Origin: Sipunculus nudus | Lineage: Eukaryota; Annelida; Sipuncula; Golfingiida; Sipunculidae | Reading direction: 5' to 3' | DNA length: 64,000 nt | Assembly: GCA_026874595.1 (NCBI GenBank) | Contig: CM049308.1 | Span: 50,908,624-50,972,623, forward strand | Shown: positions 13,257-23,880 of the stretch, in pieces | How the letters are laid out: the number at the start of each line of letters is the position of its first letter | Numbering within the stretch: the stretch's first letter is position 1 | The notes under the pieces: generated by a model | What the model was told of the DNA's origin: nothing | Databases searched by the model: none | What the model saw: only the letters and a program-made list of their open reading frames with translations | Position numbers and translations under genes: made by a program

Positions 13257-14472
13257 CAATACCATATATATCAAAGGCTTACGATGTGTCCTCTGTTTGG
13301 AAAAAAATATCAAATGTAGGCCTTTATGTCTTAGAGTTGCCTTTTTGGTAATATTAATTAGCAAGAACACTGGCCATTTAGTATATGTTTTTAAAACAGT
13401 CATTCCTTGATAAAATCTAAACATCTGCCTTATCTCAATGTCATGTCCGTAGTTCAGTTTAGTAAGCCTACTATTATTACGCTTGGCGACAAAGACCAAG
13501 AGAAAGATCCACGAAAAAATATATTATGCGTTCACCTTAATTGGTTCGTTTGTCTGTAAGCAACTTTACGCAAATATTAATGAACAGATTTGATGAAATT
13601 TTGCTGAGGATTAGGGAAGCCCCTGGTGATCAATCGATTATAACTATCATAGGTAGTCATGTTTTTTTTATTATAATCTTTTTTTTCAGTTACGACTCGG
13701 GGCGATTCCTTTGTCCCCATGTTCAGGCCGCCCATAGATAGGTATTAGGAGCATTCCTTGCTCTGCCATTCACTTAAGGCATCCATGTTACTAAAGCGTG
13801 AATCTTTTTCAGGAAACTTATAAAGATATACATGTAAAAAAAATTCCATAACGTCCATTACACTCGGATAGAGTGCCATCTGCTGTAGGTTCTGGGAAGG
13901 ATACTAAACTGAATTATGGCAATGAAATTTAATGCGCAAAAATTTCCAGGTGTCACTGGTACGTTGTGGTAGGGTAATGGTAAGATGTTCATTTTCAATT
14001 GTGCGTACAAGTAATATGTCAGCTGACAATAGAGACCATAAATAATATTCTGATAAAAGGCAAAGAATCTCTCTTTGAGTTGACCAAAGAGAAATAATTT
14101 CCTGTTAAAGCTTCTTGTGTTGATGGAGCATATAAAAGGTTAAAAGATATCAGAAATATAAAAAATGTGTGTATTCACAACGAGTGTTCAGCTTGAAAAT
14201 TGTCTTAAACTATATGACTGAAGTGCAGCTATTCAGAATGAAGCCAACAGCATAATAATACAAAAATTTGAACATAGTGATACATTCTGAACTTTCTTTG
14301 ACTGCAGGTCGGAGACAAGCTTGGTCCAGTTCGTGAATTCTTCATCCGTACCGTTACCATGGAGAATGAGAGCCCCATCACCAAGTACAAGCGAGGCTAC
14401 CAAAAGCGTGGCATGGCCGCTGAAAATTCTCAACTCCTGAAACTCCTGCTCGCAAAATTGCTGGAGCAGTAA
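11294..14472 (+). CDS. Small secreted FN3-like protein, paralogue A (unrecognised family)
   Basis: Coding exons are 11294-11363, 12270-12409, 12850-12990 and 14308-14472, with GT-AG borders and phases 1, 0, 0. They give 171 residues. Residues 1-18 form a signal peptide (MRGLIAATFALCVAASVA), so the product should be secreted. The core has two cysteines about seven residues apart (CKSATC). It then shows strand-like segments VLVSYREVES, LEGLEGGSLYQVRIQPK and REFFIRTV, whose pattern resembles the C, F and G strands of a fibronectin type III domain; this is my inference from the pattern. The end has ITKYKRGYQKR, with two KR pairs, then exactly 20 residues rich in leucine (LLKLLLAKLLEQ at the end), likely an amphipathic helix. 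Paralogues B and C share the gene plan. I do not recognise the family; function is unknown. Confidence 0.87.
13191..13252. repeat. (TA)n microsatellite
   Basis: About 31 perfect TA units lie in the last intron of gene A. They create a spurious poly-Ile/Tyr open frame on the minus strand. Confidence 0.95.
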
Positions 14473-14535
14473 ATGCTGCCATGTTTCCTTTTAAAATGTA
14501 GTTCCGTTTAAATTATGACTCCATCTCCGCGCATG

Positions 14536-14536
<1 letters not shown>

Positions 14537-14612
<76 letters not shown>
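14537..14612. repeat. (TA)n microsatellite in the 3' UTR of gene A
   Basis: About 38 TA units start 65 bp after the stop of gene A and before its likely poly(A) signal, so they would be transcribed. Confidence 0.93.
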
Positions 14613-14618
<6 letters not shown>

Positions 14619-14689
14619 GTCAAACAAAGGACTTTTCGAATAACCCAGTACGGAGGCACATGCCACTGAAGATATGTTTTAATGAGAAC

Positions 14690-14695
14690 AATAAA
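14690..14695 (+). terminator. Candidate polyadenylation signal of gene A
   Basis: AATAAA lies 218 bp after the stop codon, beyond the TA repeat. It is followed by a T/GT-rich stretch. An ATTAAA near 14613 is an alternative. Confidence 0.5.
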
Positions 14696-14765
14696 ATGTT
14701 TTTGACGTCATTGATATGTTGTTTGTTCATCTGCCCTTTTCGTGTTCATGCTCACATCCAACAAG

Positions 14766-15215
14766 GACTCTGTGTGTGGGAGTGTGGGGGGGGGGGGAAT
14801 GTGTGTGTAATAGGTGTAGCCGTGATAACACGACTCAGTGGGCACTTAAATTGGGCTGGTAAGCTGCAAGTAAGTTGGTTTAATGTCAGAGGGCCGAAGG
14901 TGCTTTTATAAGATATGTTGAGGGCGGATTTTGGGTGCGTATTGTGGGAGTACTTTTTGTATGTGTGTGTGTGTGTCATGGGGGAGGGGACTTTGTGTGT
15001 GTCAAGGGGGGGGGGGGGGGGGTTGGGGTTGTGTGTTGTGACTTCTTTATGCGTGTGTCGGAGGTAGGGGGCAGAATTTGTGTGTGTGTGTGTGTAATCG
15101 GGGAGGGGAGGACTAAGCGTGTGTGTGTGTGGGGGGAAGGACTTTGGGTGTTTGTGGGAGTACCTTGTCCGTGTGTGTGTGTCATGGTGGTGGGGGGGGG
15201 GGGGGACGGGGCTCC
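14766..15215. repeat. GT/G-rich cryptic minisatellite with long G runs
   Basis: The plus strand is almost free of C and carries alternating (GT)n and poly-G runs, including 17 G at 15006-15022 and 14 G at 15192-15205. Units of about 60-70 bp recur loosely (GTGTGTGTGT, then GGGGGA, then GGACTTTG). The long frames here (a G/V/C-rich one on plus, a P/T/H-rich one on minus) come from composition, so I do not call a gene. Confidence 0.85.
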
Positions 15216-17105
15216 AATGGAGTCCATGTGTGTTGATAACGGTGAATATCATGTATATATCATGAACATATGGAGATATCTATCAACCAGCAAAAAGTAT
15301 TGTTCCCTACATCCTAACACACGCTTGCATATATGCCATAACCTGAATGGACAGGACCTTATTTACATCAGTGACAGAGCTACATTCAGTCGAGGTTCAG
15401 TGTTTGAGCTCTTCTTTATAGATTTCCATGGAATCAGCATGTATATGAACATGTGTTTCTTGGCTCATCGCATCAGCTTGAAGTTCTATATATTTGAGAT
15501 GTTCCATTTTCCCTCTGGTTTCACCCCTGAGAGCGCATGTATTCAGCACATGCATGATCACATATCGACCTATAATTCAACCAATCTGGAAGAAACTTTA
15601 AATCATTTAATCCTCGGCTTATGGCCCATGCATCCTTCTACAGAGTTTCACTGAACTAAGAACGTTGGATATATTATGTGGACAAAGAGATAAAGGTAAA
15701 TAAAAAGCTGTGACTTTGGAGATATTGTGATAACAACAAACAGACTACGACAGTGACTGAAAGACGGTGGTGATCAAAGTAACCTCTGTCACCTTAATTA
15801 AAAATAGTAAAAAAATATATAAATATCAAAAACTTACATGAGACTCTTCACATATCTGGCGTCTATTTACTAAAGAGACCAGAAATTAAAAGTTGTTCAC
15901 TCTGTTCATGGCCATTTTTTTATAACTTCTGGGCGGGGGCGGTGGGAAAATAATCCTACCACATTCAACAAGACATATGGCGGCAAGTCAGACAACCAGA
16001 GGTTTGCAAACGAGGTTCTGTAACGAGTGACTTTTCAATTTCCGCACATTTGCATCCAATCACCTTCAGCTTCGTGGGTTTTTTTCTGTTTGTCAACATG
16101 TTTGTACCATGTTTACCGACAGCTTGTAGATACATTAAGTCATACTTCTGTCACAGGGGCATTTTTAGAGCATCAGTGGACATCATAATTTCCCTGTGAC
16201 GTCACACTTTTTAATAGCAAATCATATCAGGGCCCAGACTTTGTTCTGGATGCTCATACCCTCATGTAAACAGCGTTACCTGCTCGCAGCGCCACCTGCC
16301 GAAAGGCAGGTCTATTACAAGGGAGGTGTGAGGGAGTAAATGAGTTATTAAAATTTGATTTAAAGTTATATACTTTTTATACAAAAAAAGCATGACAGTA
16401 TGAGTTTTGAGAAGATCTCTGGCCGACTACATAAATATGTGCCAGTTATGGCATTCAGGAGACAAGTTATCAAGTATGATAAAACGCTGGGAAAAATAAA
16501 GAAGCAATTAAAGCAAGCACAATCGCAATATTTGCTAAAACGGATAGTCATGCATAATGTAAGAAGATAAAACATTACTCGATTTATCTATTACTACTGT
16601 AAAAGAAATGCTAAACGGTTCACAATTCGGGCCGATATAACAACTGTTTCTTTGGATCTCTCTTAAAGATCGACTTGCAAACAAAAAAATATACAAACAG
16701 TCTTGCATATAACCTTGGCTTACATAATTGGGATACTTGACAAACTATGATTTCAGTGTAACTGTCTATGGAATTACAATTTTTCTCAAAAAGCGGCGGG
16801 TCTCGATAATATCTTTGGAACAGTGAATAATTCTTTTGGGAAAGGAAAGATAAAACCTGACATTTTACATGAATTGTTTTACGCCTGTGCTGTTCATCCA
16901 AATTACTTAGGATATTTTTTCTATTCATTGGAACATTGTGCATGACAGTAAACCAAACGTTATAATCCATCCTTTGTTAAGGCGTGGCACTGTAACATGG
17001 ATGAGATGCAAAACCTACAACAGACAATGTATCATCACTCAACTTGTGTATCATTCTTTTCCTTATTTTGATATGACGAATGTTATCTCAAACCCAAACA
17101 CTTCC
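15216..17105. other. Intergenic: one dispersed repeat, otherwise nothing clear
   Basis: Apart from the repeat at about 15.86-16.19 kb, and a CCACCTGCC site near 16292, I see no exon or RNA gene. An open frame at 16620-16970 on minus has no recognisable motif and no splice or promoter context. Confidence 0.45.
15860..16190. repeat. Dispersed repeat family, copy 1 of 3
   Basis: Diverged similarity is seen to 35215-35475 and 55265-55530. Shared phrases are a 'gaccagaaat' or 'gtcagaaat' start, 'ttcaacaagacatatggcggcaa' matching 'ctacaaggacatctggtggcaa' and 'gcaaaaaagacatctgctggtga', and a 'catgtttgtcaac/accatgtttac' end. Boundaries are approximate. No coding frame. Confidence 0.5.
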
Positions 17106-17945
17106 ATGTAATTCTGCATTCAGGTGGTGCTCCATAGAAATTAAAATCACTCATATCTCGGCAGTGGTTTGACTTATCTGCCTAAAATTATGCATGTTTC
17201 TACATCTTGGATAGCTTTCTGGATTTTGTGGCAGTTGGCGCCAACTGCATTTATGTTTACGCTGCATACATTCAGGCTTATATCTCAGGACTGGGTTGAT
17301 ATATCCCCCTGAAATTTTGTATGTGAATAGATCTCACATATTTCTTTATCATACGCAAAACTGGAGGCGCCACCTGCAACCATGTTTGCACAGCGTCCGT
17401 CTGTTTGTCTGCCGTGGGGTAACATCACTTATATTTCAGTAGTGGTTTGACCTATCTGCCTAAAAGTTTGCATGTTTATACTTCTTGGATAGCTTTCTCG
17501 ATTTTGTTGCAGGTGGTGCCAACTGCATTTATGTTTACGCTGCATACATTCAGGCTTATATCTCAGGACTGGTTTGATATATCCCCTTGAAATTTTGTAT
17601 GTGTATAGATCTCATTTAGCTCTTAATTATACACAAAATGTGTGGCGCCACCTGCCTCAATTTTTGCACAGCGTCCTCCACTTTGTCTGCCGTGGTATAA
17701 AATCACTCATATCTCAGTAGTGGTTTGACTTTACTGCCTAAAATTTTGCATATGCATACAACTTGGATAGCTTTCTGGATTATGTGGTAAGTGGCGCCAC
17801 ACATTTCGGCTGCAAACATCCATGCTAATATGCAACACACCTCACTCTGTTTCCCCTTGCCACTCAATCCATGCCTTACTTCCCCCATCCCACTCTGATT
17901 TCGGCGGATACAAGTGGTCGCTTGTCGACTACCCGTATTCTAGTT
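17106..17945 (+). repeat. GGCGCC-centred repeat array, forward arm of an inverted pair
   Basis: GGCGCCA cores occur near 17236, 17370, 17642 and 17791, with a decayed core (GGTGCCA) near 17512. They are 129-149 bp apart, with two alternating subunit types giving a dimer of about 275 bp. One carries 'cactcatatctcagtagtgg' and 'tggatagctttctgg'; the other 'ggcttatatctcaggactgg'. The same dimers occur in opposite orientation at 22.75-23.88 kb. The end (17815-17945, 'ccatgctaatatgcaacaca' onward) is also shared, inverted, with 22750-22885. Confidence 0.85.
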
Positions 17946-17993
17946 ATCAGTTGAGACGTACCTATTTCAACATTCAATACTCCGCAAAACTGA

Positions 17994-19960
17994 CAGCCCT
18001 ATGTCAGTGACCGATGGTTAACGTGTCTGTGATTGACAGGTAACATGTCTGTAAATGATAGGTAAAGTGTCAGTGACAAGCACAATTTCGGCCCTCTGTT
18101 TTTAAAGAGTCTACGACCAGGGTACTTGCCGTAAGAGTGCAGCTTCATCCTTCAGCATGGACAGCGTTTTGAGGCTTTATCAAGATGCAAATATATTCGT
18201 CATTTCTGAAAACACCTCATGGCCTACAAGCACGCTGTCACTTGGTTGACTGGTTACCATAGAGACGGGGTTTCAGTTTGGTTTGTGATTTTTACATTTT
18301 TTTGGGTGTTAATTCATCATTCGTTTCCTTATGTTAGGATAATGGAATGTTTACCACGAGATGAATGCAACATGATAGAAAAACACTGCGATGCATTCCT
18401 CGATATAGGTTGTATCGCGACTCAAAGTAGGCTTACTAGACTTACCAGACTTACTGAGTCGTGTTGTCACGGCTAGTCAGTGACTTATCAGTAACGTGTC
18501 AGTGACTGGTAGGTAACGTGTCAGTGACTGGTAGGTAACGTGTCAGTGACTGATTGATATCGTGTCGGTGATTGGTGGGTCACGTGTCAGTGACTAGTGG
18601 GTAATATGTAAGTGTGTGATGGGTAACGTATCAGTGACTGGTGGGACACGTGTCATTGACTGGTGGGTAACGTGTCAGTGAATGATGGGTAACGTGTCAG
18701 TGACTGGTGGGTTACGTATCAGTGACTCATGGGTAACGTGTCAGTGACTGGTGAGAAACATGTCAGTGACTGGTGAGTAACGTGTCAGTGATTGGTAGGT
18801 AATGTGTCAGTGACTTGTGGGCCACGTGTCAGTGACTGGTGGGTAACGTGTCACTGACTTGTAGGCAACGTGTCAGTGACTGGCGGGTAACGTGTCAGTG
18901 ACTGGTGGGTAACATGTCAGGGAATGGTAGGTAGCGTGTCAGAGACAGGTGGGTAACGTATCAGTATCTGGTGGGTATATATATAACGTGTCAGTGACTG
19001 GTGGGTAACGTATCAGTGACTAGTGGGTTACGTGTCAGTGACTGGGGGGTAACGTGTCAGAGAATGGTGGGTAAATTGTGAGTCACTAGTGGTTGACGTG
19101 TCAGTCACTGATAAGTAACGTGTGACTGACTGGTTGGTAATGTGTCAGTGACTGGTGGATAATATGTCAGTGACTGATAGATAACGTGCCAGTGACTGGT
19201 GGGTAACGATTCAGTTACTATTGGGTAACATGTCAGTGACTGGTGAGTAACGTGTCAGTGACTGATAGGCCACGTCTCAGTGACTGGTCGTTAACATGTC
19301 AGTGACTGGTTGGTAACGTGTCAGTAACTGGTGGGTGACGTGTGATTTGCTGAAGGGTAACGTGTCAGTGACTGAAGGTAACGTATCAGTGACTGGTGGG
19401 TAACGTGTCAGAGAATGGTGGGTAAATTGTGAGTCTCTAGTGGTTGACGTGTCAGTCACTGATGGGTAACGTGTGACTGACTGGTTGGTAATATGTCAGT
19501 GACTGGTAGATAATATGTCAGTGGCTGATAGATAACGTGCCAGTGACTGGTGGGTAACGAGTCAGTGACTATTGGGTATCATGTCAGTGACTGGTGGGCA
19601 ACGTGTCAGTGACTGATAGGCCACGTCTCAGTGACTGGGCGTTAACATGTCAGTGACTGGTTGGTTACGTGTGAGTGGCTGAAGGGTAACGTGTCAGTGA
19701 CTGAAGGTAACGTATCAGTTACTGGTGGGTAACGTATCATTGATTGATGGGTAACGTGTCAGTGACTGGTGAGTATGGTGTCAGTGACTGATGGGTAACG
19801 TGTCATTGACTGGTGGGTGACGTGTCAGATACTGGTGAGTAATTCTTGAGTGACTTGTGGTTAACGTGACAGTGACTGGTGGGTAATGTGACAGTGATTG
19901 GTGGGAAACGTGTCAGTGAATGGCGAGTAGCGTGTCAGTGAACGGTGGTGAGCGTGTTCT
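17994..19960. repeat. 22-bp minisatellite with higher-order period, split by a 400-bp insertion
   Basis: The unit is close to CAGTGACTGGTGGGTAACGTGT. Four poor units lie at 17994-18080, then unrelated sequence, then about 67 units from 18476 to 19960. The segment beginning at 19051 reappears at 19402 with the same private variants (AGAGAATGG, GGGTAAATTGTGAGTC, AGTGGTTGACG). This gives a higher-order duplication of 351 bp, or 16 units. No unspaced palindrome or CRISPR-like spacer is present. Confidence 0.95.
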
Positions 19961-20926
19961 ATGTTACACGTAGATCCTAATCAAAGGATCACGTATGTTT
20001 AAACACACAAGGGCGGTATGGAACTGTGTCTTTAGGAGACTTCATGAACAGCAAATTTCATATAGTCTCTGGGAGCCAAAAAAAAAATCACCATGTAAAT
20101 CATAACAAATTGGTTCAATTACGTTAACTGTTTGTTGCGATAAATGATATGGCACCGACAAATATTTCAAACGAGTAGCCAAATATATATATATAAATAA
20201 ATAGTCAACGACCAAGCCATATTACCTAAATGTATAGAAGAATTTATTATATAAAATAACAATTTTGTAATACATGATTTCTCCCATTTAAAACGATCAA
20301 TGTTATATCTCTTTTGCAACTTTTGTTCTTCCAAATATCTTTCAATCATTCGTTGAATATCGCAGGAGAAGACCATTTTAATACAAGCAAGACCGTCCAC
20401 GTGTGATCAGCGGGCGTATGGTGATATCAACCGTTTGAAATGTGTAAAATCTACCAAGTATTATGCAAATAAAACATGATTAATGAATGCTACTCCTAGT
20501 AGGGTGTTATAATGGTAAACTAGAAATCTGCATTCTTTGGATTGCAAGCCTCCGCGATGCTCCCAACATCGTGTTTGCGTTCGCTAATTCAGAACATTCA
20601 GAACAGGTTCGTTCGTGCATCAGTGACTGTACAGTTGTGAATATTCCTTGATGACGCTCCTGAATCCGGATCAGATGCCAGATTCCACACCAACCTTTAA
20701 TCGAATCGTCATTTGCCTAATCCCGAAGTGTACTTAAATTCTCATGAAATTCCGTTCAAAATTGAGAAATGTTGGGAACAAACTCACACACACAAACCAA
20801 CACACAAAATCACACACTCACACGAACGGGGATGAACGCATGCCCTCCTGATGGGGTCTATTAAAATTCATTCATATGTGTGTGTGTGAGAGGAAGAAAA
20901 AGGCAGAGATAGAAAGCACGAATGTG
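19961..20926. other. Intergenic, contains one dispersed repeat copy
   Basis: It holds an AT-rich stretch, then the repeat listed at 20520-20870, then the probable end of the 21.0-kb gene. An open frame at 20167-20400 on minus is AT-rich and unrecognised. Confidence 0.4.
20520..20870 (+). repeat. Dispersed repeat with CA-rich end, copy 1
   Basis: Similar to 29690-29950. Shared landmarks are 'ccaacatcgtgtttgcgttc' (29: 'ccaaaccgtgtttgcattc'), 'gttgtgaatattcct', 'gaaattccgttcaaaattg' and 'gaacgcatgccctcctga' (29: 'gaacgcgtataccctcctga'). The CA-rich run precedes the last landmark in both. It looks like a SINE- or MITE-type element; no internal tRNA boxes found. Confidence 0.6.
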
Positions 20927-20932
20927 TTTATT
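20927..20932 (-). terminator. Candidate polyadenylation signal for the 120-aa gene
   Basis: AATAAA on the minus strand (TTTATT as shown on plus), 109 bp after the stop codon at 21041. Confidence 0.5.
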
Positions 20933-21040
20933 ATTTCACAAATAATCAAAGTTACGCCAGAGTACATTGTTATTTTGTGAGAATTTAATAAGGAATATAT
21001 GTCTGACAAGAGAATTAGGTCTGTAAGTCACATTGATGTT

Positions 21041-21403
21041 TCAACTATAGAGCATAGCCTCCATAGTCTCCATAGCAACCTCGCTGGATGTTGGTTCTCT
21101 ATGTAGCAGTTGGACCTCCATCTCATCCAGTTCATCGGCCCTGCTAGAGGCATACTGGTGCAGCAACGTCCGCAGTCCCTCGGCAGCAGCAAGCTTGACA
21201 CGTAGGTTGTATCTGAAGGCTTTGTTGTTTCTGACTACAGCTCGCTTGTAACGGACTTCGAGGGATTTGATTGTGTTGTTGAGCAGCACGAGTTGCTGAC
21301 AAGCTTTCTCAAACTTGGATCTGGTGCTGTCAAAGCGGAACTGTAAAACATCCATGTCCATGCTGGAGGGAGCGGGCACTGACTGGTGCACAGTGACGCG
21401 CAT
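21041..21403 (-). CDS. Single-exon 120-aa helical protein, unknown function
   Basis: An uninterrupted ATG-to-TGA frame of 120 codons, more GC-rich than its surroundings. A TATATA box (minus strand, 21480-21485) lies 77 bp upstream of the ATG and a poly(A) signal 109 bp after the stop, so it looks like a real intronless gene. There is no signal peptide or membrane segment. Residues about 18-100 are predicted helical by composition, with heptad-like hydrophobic spacing: FRFDSTRSKFEKACQQLVLL, then a basic stretch YKRAVVRNNKAFRYNLRVK, then LRTLLHQYASSRADELDEME. The end is acidic and methionine-rich. A coiled-coil or helical-bundle protein is plausible. I do not recognise the family. Its upstream region is duplicated, inverted, at 25.2 kb. 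Confidence 0.65.
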   Translation of the reverse strand: MRVTVHQSVPAPSSMDMDVLQFRFDSTRSKFEKACQQLVLLNNTIKSLEVRYKRAVVRNNKAFRYNLRVKLAAAEGLRTLLHQYASSRADELDEMEVQLLHREPTSSEVAMETMEAMLYS

Positions 21404-21439
21404 GATGAAGCTGTCTAATGGACGTCGATATTCGTTGTG

Positions 21440-21665
21440 AGGAGAATCAGGATATGATGTGAGGGAGTGGTGGGAGCTGTATATATGAGTCGAGCTGTGA
21501 CAGGTTAATCACGTGAGGTGTTGTAGTGGCCGGTGTCATGTTTGTCCGCCACTACCCAGAATGTTCATCAAATGTCAGTGTCAGTGGAACAGCTGGGTTA
21601 CTCATTGACAAGTACAGTACTCACACCAATACTCACTTGGGTTACTCAGAGGTGCTCATGCGAAT
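21440..21665 (-). promoter_or_regulatory. TATA promoter of the 120-aa gene, with E-box and conserved upstream block
   Basis: On the minus strand the order is: a block containing CATTTGATGAACATTCTG and GACAAACATGACACCGGCCA (21525-21600), an E-box TCACGTGA near 21510, AACCTGTCAC, then TATATA at 21480-21485. The same order reappears on the plus strand at 25189-25312. The conservation of several separate words argues for a functional unit or a recent duplication. Confidence 0.6.
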
Positions 21666-21959
21666 AGATACTCCTTCAGATGTGCTCATGCGTATAGATG
21701 CTCATTAGTTGCTATTCAGAGGTACACATGATCATAGATACTAATTGGGAGCTGCTCATTGTTACTCATGCGGAACTTACCCTCGCCCGGCCAGGCTATC
21801 TTTTTCGCTCATCAACTCGCTTTCTAAAGATGTGTTTCTTAGTAAATACATAATGGTAGACTTAAGCATTAATAAATGTTCCAGGTGCGGACCAATTCTG
21901 CCAAATCTTACAATCACCATTCATTAAACTGACCTGTTGTGCGTAATTGCAGGTTGCTT

Positions 21960-22625
21960 TATCAAATGGAATTGTTTTTAAAGCATTGTAAGAAGAACAT
22001 TATAAAATGAAGTGTTTTTATCTACAACATCACCATTTTTACATATGGGACAAACCCTTTCTTCAGTTTTTAGTTTCCAAAATTTTTTGTGACATCATGT
22101 TTATTGGTTTGATACACCAAAGCTGAGCAAGTAATGATCTTTGCTGTCGGATCATAAACCTTTACACGTATATACTTCTGTACCATTGGTGGTTTTAAAA
22201 TTGGTAGAAGTTCTTAATTTAGGCATTGATCGACATTGTTCAAGCCATTTATGTTGAAATTCGGAACGCAACTTTTGTTACAGATGACGTAAACAGCATG
22301 GCGCCAATTCATAATATATGTGTAATAGATAAACGTATTCAAGTATATTCTCCACATCTGAGCACCAGTTATCTGCGACTTGGTTATAATCCCATATGAA
22401 TATTTTCTTGGTCAGTCTGGTATTATCCATATCCAACAAGTGATTCCAAAAGCGAAATATATTATTAAAACGACGAAGTCGATATGTTAACCTTCCAATG
22501 TCACCATTAAGAGCAGCAATTGGACAAAACATGTGAAAGCCTATAAAAATAACGGAGAGCTCTGTTTTAAATTTTATCACATGATGGGGATTTTGTATAT
22601 CCTCATATATCAAACGCATAATCAA
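21960..22625 (-). mobile_element. LINE (non-LTR retrotransposon) 3' fragment, C-terminal to reverse transcriptase
   Basis: The minus strand encodes GDIGRLTYRLRRFNNIFRFW, then LDMDNTRLTKKIFIWDY and NWCSDVENIL (about 22350-22520). This matches the C-terminal region that in many molluscan and cnidarian LINEs follows the RT domain (pattern GDMGW...R.W.RL..MD..RLTK..F.WDY...NWCSE). Further on, after stops and frame slips, come MPKLRTSTNFKT and EERVCPICKNGDVVD (22020-22230), the usual CPxC-type end. It is broken by at least one frameshift and several stops, so it is a dead remnant. Confidence 0.8.
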
Positions 22626-22749
22626 GGAGGGTTGCTACGCCCGAAGTATGAATTTTGCATGGTAGTCATATGTAGTATTCTTAAAATTAAACTTACATAC
22701 TACAATGCCGCTTTCACACTGGAAGGATGAAACGAATTCGTCAAAAGTA

Positions 22750-23880
22750 AATTAAACTAGAATACGGGTAGTCGACAAGGGAGTACGTGTATCCGCCTAA
22801 ATCAGAGTGGAACGGGTGAAGTGAGGCATGGATTGAGTGGCAAGGGGAAATAGAGTGAGGTGTGTTGCATATTAGCATGGATGTCTGCAGCCGAAATGTG
22901 CATGTAGGTTGCGCCACCTACCACAAATCTAGAAAGCTCTCCAAGTTGTATACATATGCAAAATTTTAGGCAAAAGGTCAAAGCACTACGTGTATATGAG
23001 TGATTTTATCCCACAGCAGACAAACAGAAGGACTTGTGCAAAATGGAGGCAAGAGGCGCCACCAATTTTGTTTATGAGTACGAGCTATGTGAGATCTATA
23101 CACATGCAAAATTTTAAGGGGATATGTCCAACCAGTCCTGAGATATAAGCCTGAATGTCTGCAGCGTAAACTAGAATGTAGGTGGCGCCACCTGTCATAA
23201 AATAAAGAAAGCTGTCCAGGATGTATAAAACTGCAAAATGTTAGGCAGATATGTCAAACCACTGCCGAGATATGAGTGATATTATCCCACGGCAGACAAA
23301 CAGACGGACGGTGTGCAAAAATGGTTGCAGGTGGCGCCACCAGTTTTGCTTATGATAAAGAGCTATATGAGATCTACACACATGCTAAATTTTGGTTCCC
23401 GAAATATGGGCTTGGATGTCTGCAGCGTGAACGTGAATGTAGCTGGCGCCACCTATCATAAAATCAAGAAAGCTATCCAGGATGTATACGCATGCCGAAT
23501 TTCAGGTAGTTAGTCAAACCACTGCAGAGATATGAGTGATTTTAACCCAAGGCAGATGAACAGATGGACACTGTGCAAACATGGTTGCAGGTGGCGCCAC
23601 CATTTTTGTGTATGTTATAAAGCTATCCAAGGGCTACACTTGTACAATTTTTTTTTCCTGATCGGTCAAACGGTTCCCGAGATATGTGGGTTTATGTATA
23701 GAAACAGACGCACAAATGGACGCTAGGCAGAGAGGAAAGGTCAGAGGTCAAAACAAAATCGGAGCGCAGCAGTTCACATGTGACCCGAACATAATCCCGG
23801 GTCTCGTAAAATTCCGCCCAGCGGTTACGGAGGAGTTCTCCGGACACCTACGCGGTGGCGGTCGGCTGAAAACATAGTAT
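22750..23880 (-). repeat. GGCGCC-centred repeat array, reverse arm of the inverted pair
   Basis: Cores occur near 22909 (degenerate TTGCGCC), 23053, 23184, 23332, 23443 and 23591, spaced 112-148 bp. Read on the minus strand, the units are the same as those at 17.1-17.9 kb ('gatatgagtgat', 'tgagatataagcctgaatgt', 'cagacaaacag'). The outer 22750-22885 segment pairs with 17815-17945 ('tggattgagtggcaagggga'). The two arms are about 5 kb apart and enclose the minisatellite and the 120-aa gene. The inner edge towards 23880 ends in 'ggcggatacaataaaac'. Confidence 0.85.

Noticed and set aside
13149..13499. 116-codon minus frame with poly-YI
   Set aside because: Created by the TA microsatellite inside the gene A intron.
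14752..15654. Frames of 239 and 166 codons in the GT/G region
   Set aside because: Composition artefacts of (GT)n and poly-G; amino acids are nearly all G, V, C or P, T, H, and the 3' part shows no motif.
18476..19960. CRISPR-like array
   Set aside because: Units are contiguous 22-mers with no unique spacers, in animal DNA with no cas genes.
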